A stretch of DNA of 5,128 nt from contig JAUPKT010000531.1 of the NCBI GenBank assembly GCA_030837305.1, positions 1 through 5,128 on the forward strand. Direction: 5' to 3'. A program made the translations under genes and the position numbers. Positions 3,964 to 5,128 of this stretch are shown in pieces. How positions within the stretch are numbered: position 1 is the first letter of the stretch; each line of letters opens with the position of its first letter. The DNA comes from Thermodesulfobacteriota bacterium (GTDB lineage: Bacteria > Desulfobacterota > Desulfomonilia > Desulfomonilales > Desulfomonilaceae). Below the pieces are notes generated by a model, which saw only the letters and a list, made by a program, of their open reading frames with translations, made no database searches and had not been told where the DNA came from.

Positions 3964-5128
3964 ATGAAGCGTGCGGAGTCTCCTTTATTACAGGGCTTGA
4001 TACGCATTTCCATGGTTTCTTTCCTCTTCCTTTTTGCTTCTCTTGGTTGGTGCGGCCAATCAATTCCGGGAGAAGATCGATCGGGCTGGCTTTACAGTAT
4101 GACTCACTTGCACCCTTTGGCGTATGTTATTTGCTTCTTGATTCTTGCGCTTTCAGTGATCAACATATGGTTTCAGTCCAAACATTCCGTTCAGCGCATT
4201 GGCGCGATATCGTTTTGGGGCTCGCTCAAAGATGCATTTTCGGGAGTCTCTTCTCTGAACTATGAGAGAAGGAATCGTCCTCGAAAACTGAGAAAGCCGG
4301 CTGTTGGGGACGAGAAAAAGCGTCGTTCGTTCAGAATGGGTATAGAAGCGGTGGTGCCAAGTGAAGTGGTCGGTGCGCCTCGGATGAGCACCCCTGCGGA
4401 CTCCCTTAATTCTGTGACTTCAATGCCTACACCTCTAGACGGCATCAATCATCCACTTCCCGACTTCTCAGAAATTCGCGGTGCCATGACCGATGACAAA
4501 GGGAAAAATCAACAGCCTTTGAGTAAAAGTCAGAAATTGGTTGATTTCAGGTTCTCGTCTGCTGTGGATTTTCCAACCCCCGAAGAGATAGAAAGGCGCG
4601 ACCATCAGCAGCTTACGGTTTCGGGGTTTGTGAGGGGTGTTGATGGGAAGGGGCTTCCTTCAGTATTGGTCTACCTTACCGATCTAGAGGGAGATCGTCA
4701 CGGGCAGTCATGTAGGACTTTGCCTGACACCGGCGAGTACAAGGTGATAGCAGGTGAGCCTGGCAGGTACCTCTTAAAGGCATACAAACGCGGCATGATC
4801 ATGGAGGGGGCTGAGGCTATTTCTCTGCAGATGGAGGCGGGCAAGGTGGAGGGCCTGAATTTTAGAATGATTCCTGATGGGTGCGTGGTGAAAGGAGTAG
4901 TCCGAACGAAAGGGACGGCACAGCCTTTCGCCAATACCACGGTCAGATGCTTATCTCGCCTCGGTGATTATTCCGGAGAGAGTGTTACGGATCAGGAGGG
5001 TAATTTTACCATCGTGGGAGTTCCGCCTAATTGTGAGTGTTTTGTGGAAGTTATCGCCAGCGGGGCAACACGAATATATCTCTCGGAAAACTTTGAGACC
5101 GTGCAGAAAACACAGATAGAGTTGGAAA
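3964..5128 (+). CDS. Membrane-anchored protein with carboxypeptidase-regulatory-like repeats, cut by the window edge
   Basis: The frame is open from ATG 3964 to the window end, giving 388 residues with no stop. The N-terminus starts MKR and has two hydrophobic segments, about 15-31 and 50-70. A very basic stretch follows (about 101-124, with RRNRPRK and EKKRR). A polar, Pro/Ser-containing linker of about 90 residues leads to two similar beta-rich modules. One begins VSGFVRGVDGKGLP at 219 and the other VKGVVRTKGTAQPF at 309. Each has the pattern of carboxypeptidase-regulatory-like (CarboxypepD_reg) domains: a G-V-V strand, a G.p turn, then T-D-x-x-G-x-F-x-I-x-G-V-P, seen most clearly at 342-354. 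Such prealbumin-like sandwiches usually occur in surface or periplasmic adhesion, polymer-binding or transport proteins. The specific function is unknown. The Shine-Dalgarno is poor (AGGAAG about 13 nt upstream), and an in-frame ATG at 3913 or TTG at 3892 are alternative starts. More repeats probably follow outside the window. Confidence 0.8.
   Translation, partial: MKRAESPLLQGLIRISMVSFLFLFASLGWCGQSIPGEDRSGWLYSMTHLHPLAYVICFLILALSVINIWFQSKHSVQRIGAISFWGSLKDAFSGVSSLNYERRNRPRKLRKPAVGDEKKRRSFRMGIEAVVPSEVVGAPRMSTPADSLNSVTSMPTPLDGINHPLPDFSEIRGAMTDDKGKNQQPLSKSQKLVDFRFSSAVDFPTPEEIERRDHQQLTVSGFVRGVDGKGLPSVLVYLTDLEGDRHGQSCRTLPDTGEYKVIAGEPGRYLLKAYKRGMIMEGAEAISLQMEAGKVEGLNFRMIPDGCVVKGVVRTKGTAQPFANTTVRCLSRLGDYSGESVTDQEGNFTIVGVPPNCECFVEVIASGATRIYLSENFETVQKTQIELE

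Noticed and set aside
3938..3967. Nine-codon upstream frame ending with an ATGA overlap on the start at 3964
   Set aside because: An ATGA overlap can mean translational coupling, but the frame is tiny and its nearest SD-like AGGGGAG is about 14 nt from its ATG, so chance is more likely.
4260..4940. Minus-strand frames at 4260-4448 and 4698-4940
   Set aside because: They lie opposite the long open plus-strand frame, which carries recognisable beta-sandwich repeats.

Overview
The window looks like chromosomal DNA of a sulfate-reducing bacterium, probably in the Desulfobacterota. The main clue is the left-edge gene, whose N-terminus reads like the dissimilatory-type ATP sulfurylase (Sat) of sulfate reducers. 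A TRAP-type periplasmic binding protein and a LysM/M23 lipoprotein also fit a Gram-negative anaerobe of this kind. Genus-level placement is not possible from the sequence alone. No mobile element, CRISPR array, tRNA or rRNA was seen.

Layout. (1) 1-364, minus strand: the first 121 codons of sat, with a strong Shine-Dalgarno, a good sigma70-type promoter about 140-170 bp upstream, and a leader that can form two mutually exclusive hairpins, the second followed by a T tract. (2) 717-1664, minus: a LysM + M23 peptidoglycan hydrolase lipoprotein with a near-consensus promoter just upstream, preceded by AT-rich direct repeats. (3) 1896-2363, minus: a small exported coiled-coil, Ala/Gln-rich protein of unknown function. 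It is followed by a long hairpin that is probably its terminator and preceded by a duplicated Shine-Dalgarno that gives two in-frame starts. (4) 2641-3690, plus: a complete TRAP transporter solute-binding protein (DctP family) with no dctQ/dctM partner in view. A candidate promoter and two overlapping palindromes lie in front of it, and one or two terminator-like structures follow it. (5) 3964-5128, plus: the first 388 codons of a protein with two N-terminal hydrophobic segments, a basic linker and two carboxypeptidase-regulatory-like beta-sandwich repeats, running off the right edge.

How the genes relate. The five genes appear to be separate transcription units, not one operon: gaps of about 230-350 bp and individual promoter or terminator signals separate most of them. 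Sat activates sulfate for respiration, DctP probably captures an organic acid that could serve as electron donor, and the M23 and coiled-coil proteins belong to the cell envelope. No wholly new multi-gene system is evident. The points most worth following up are the regulatory architectures in front of sat and dctP, the dual start of the coiled-coil gene, and the topology puzzle of the right-edge protein.
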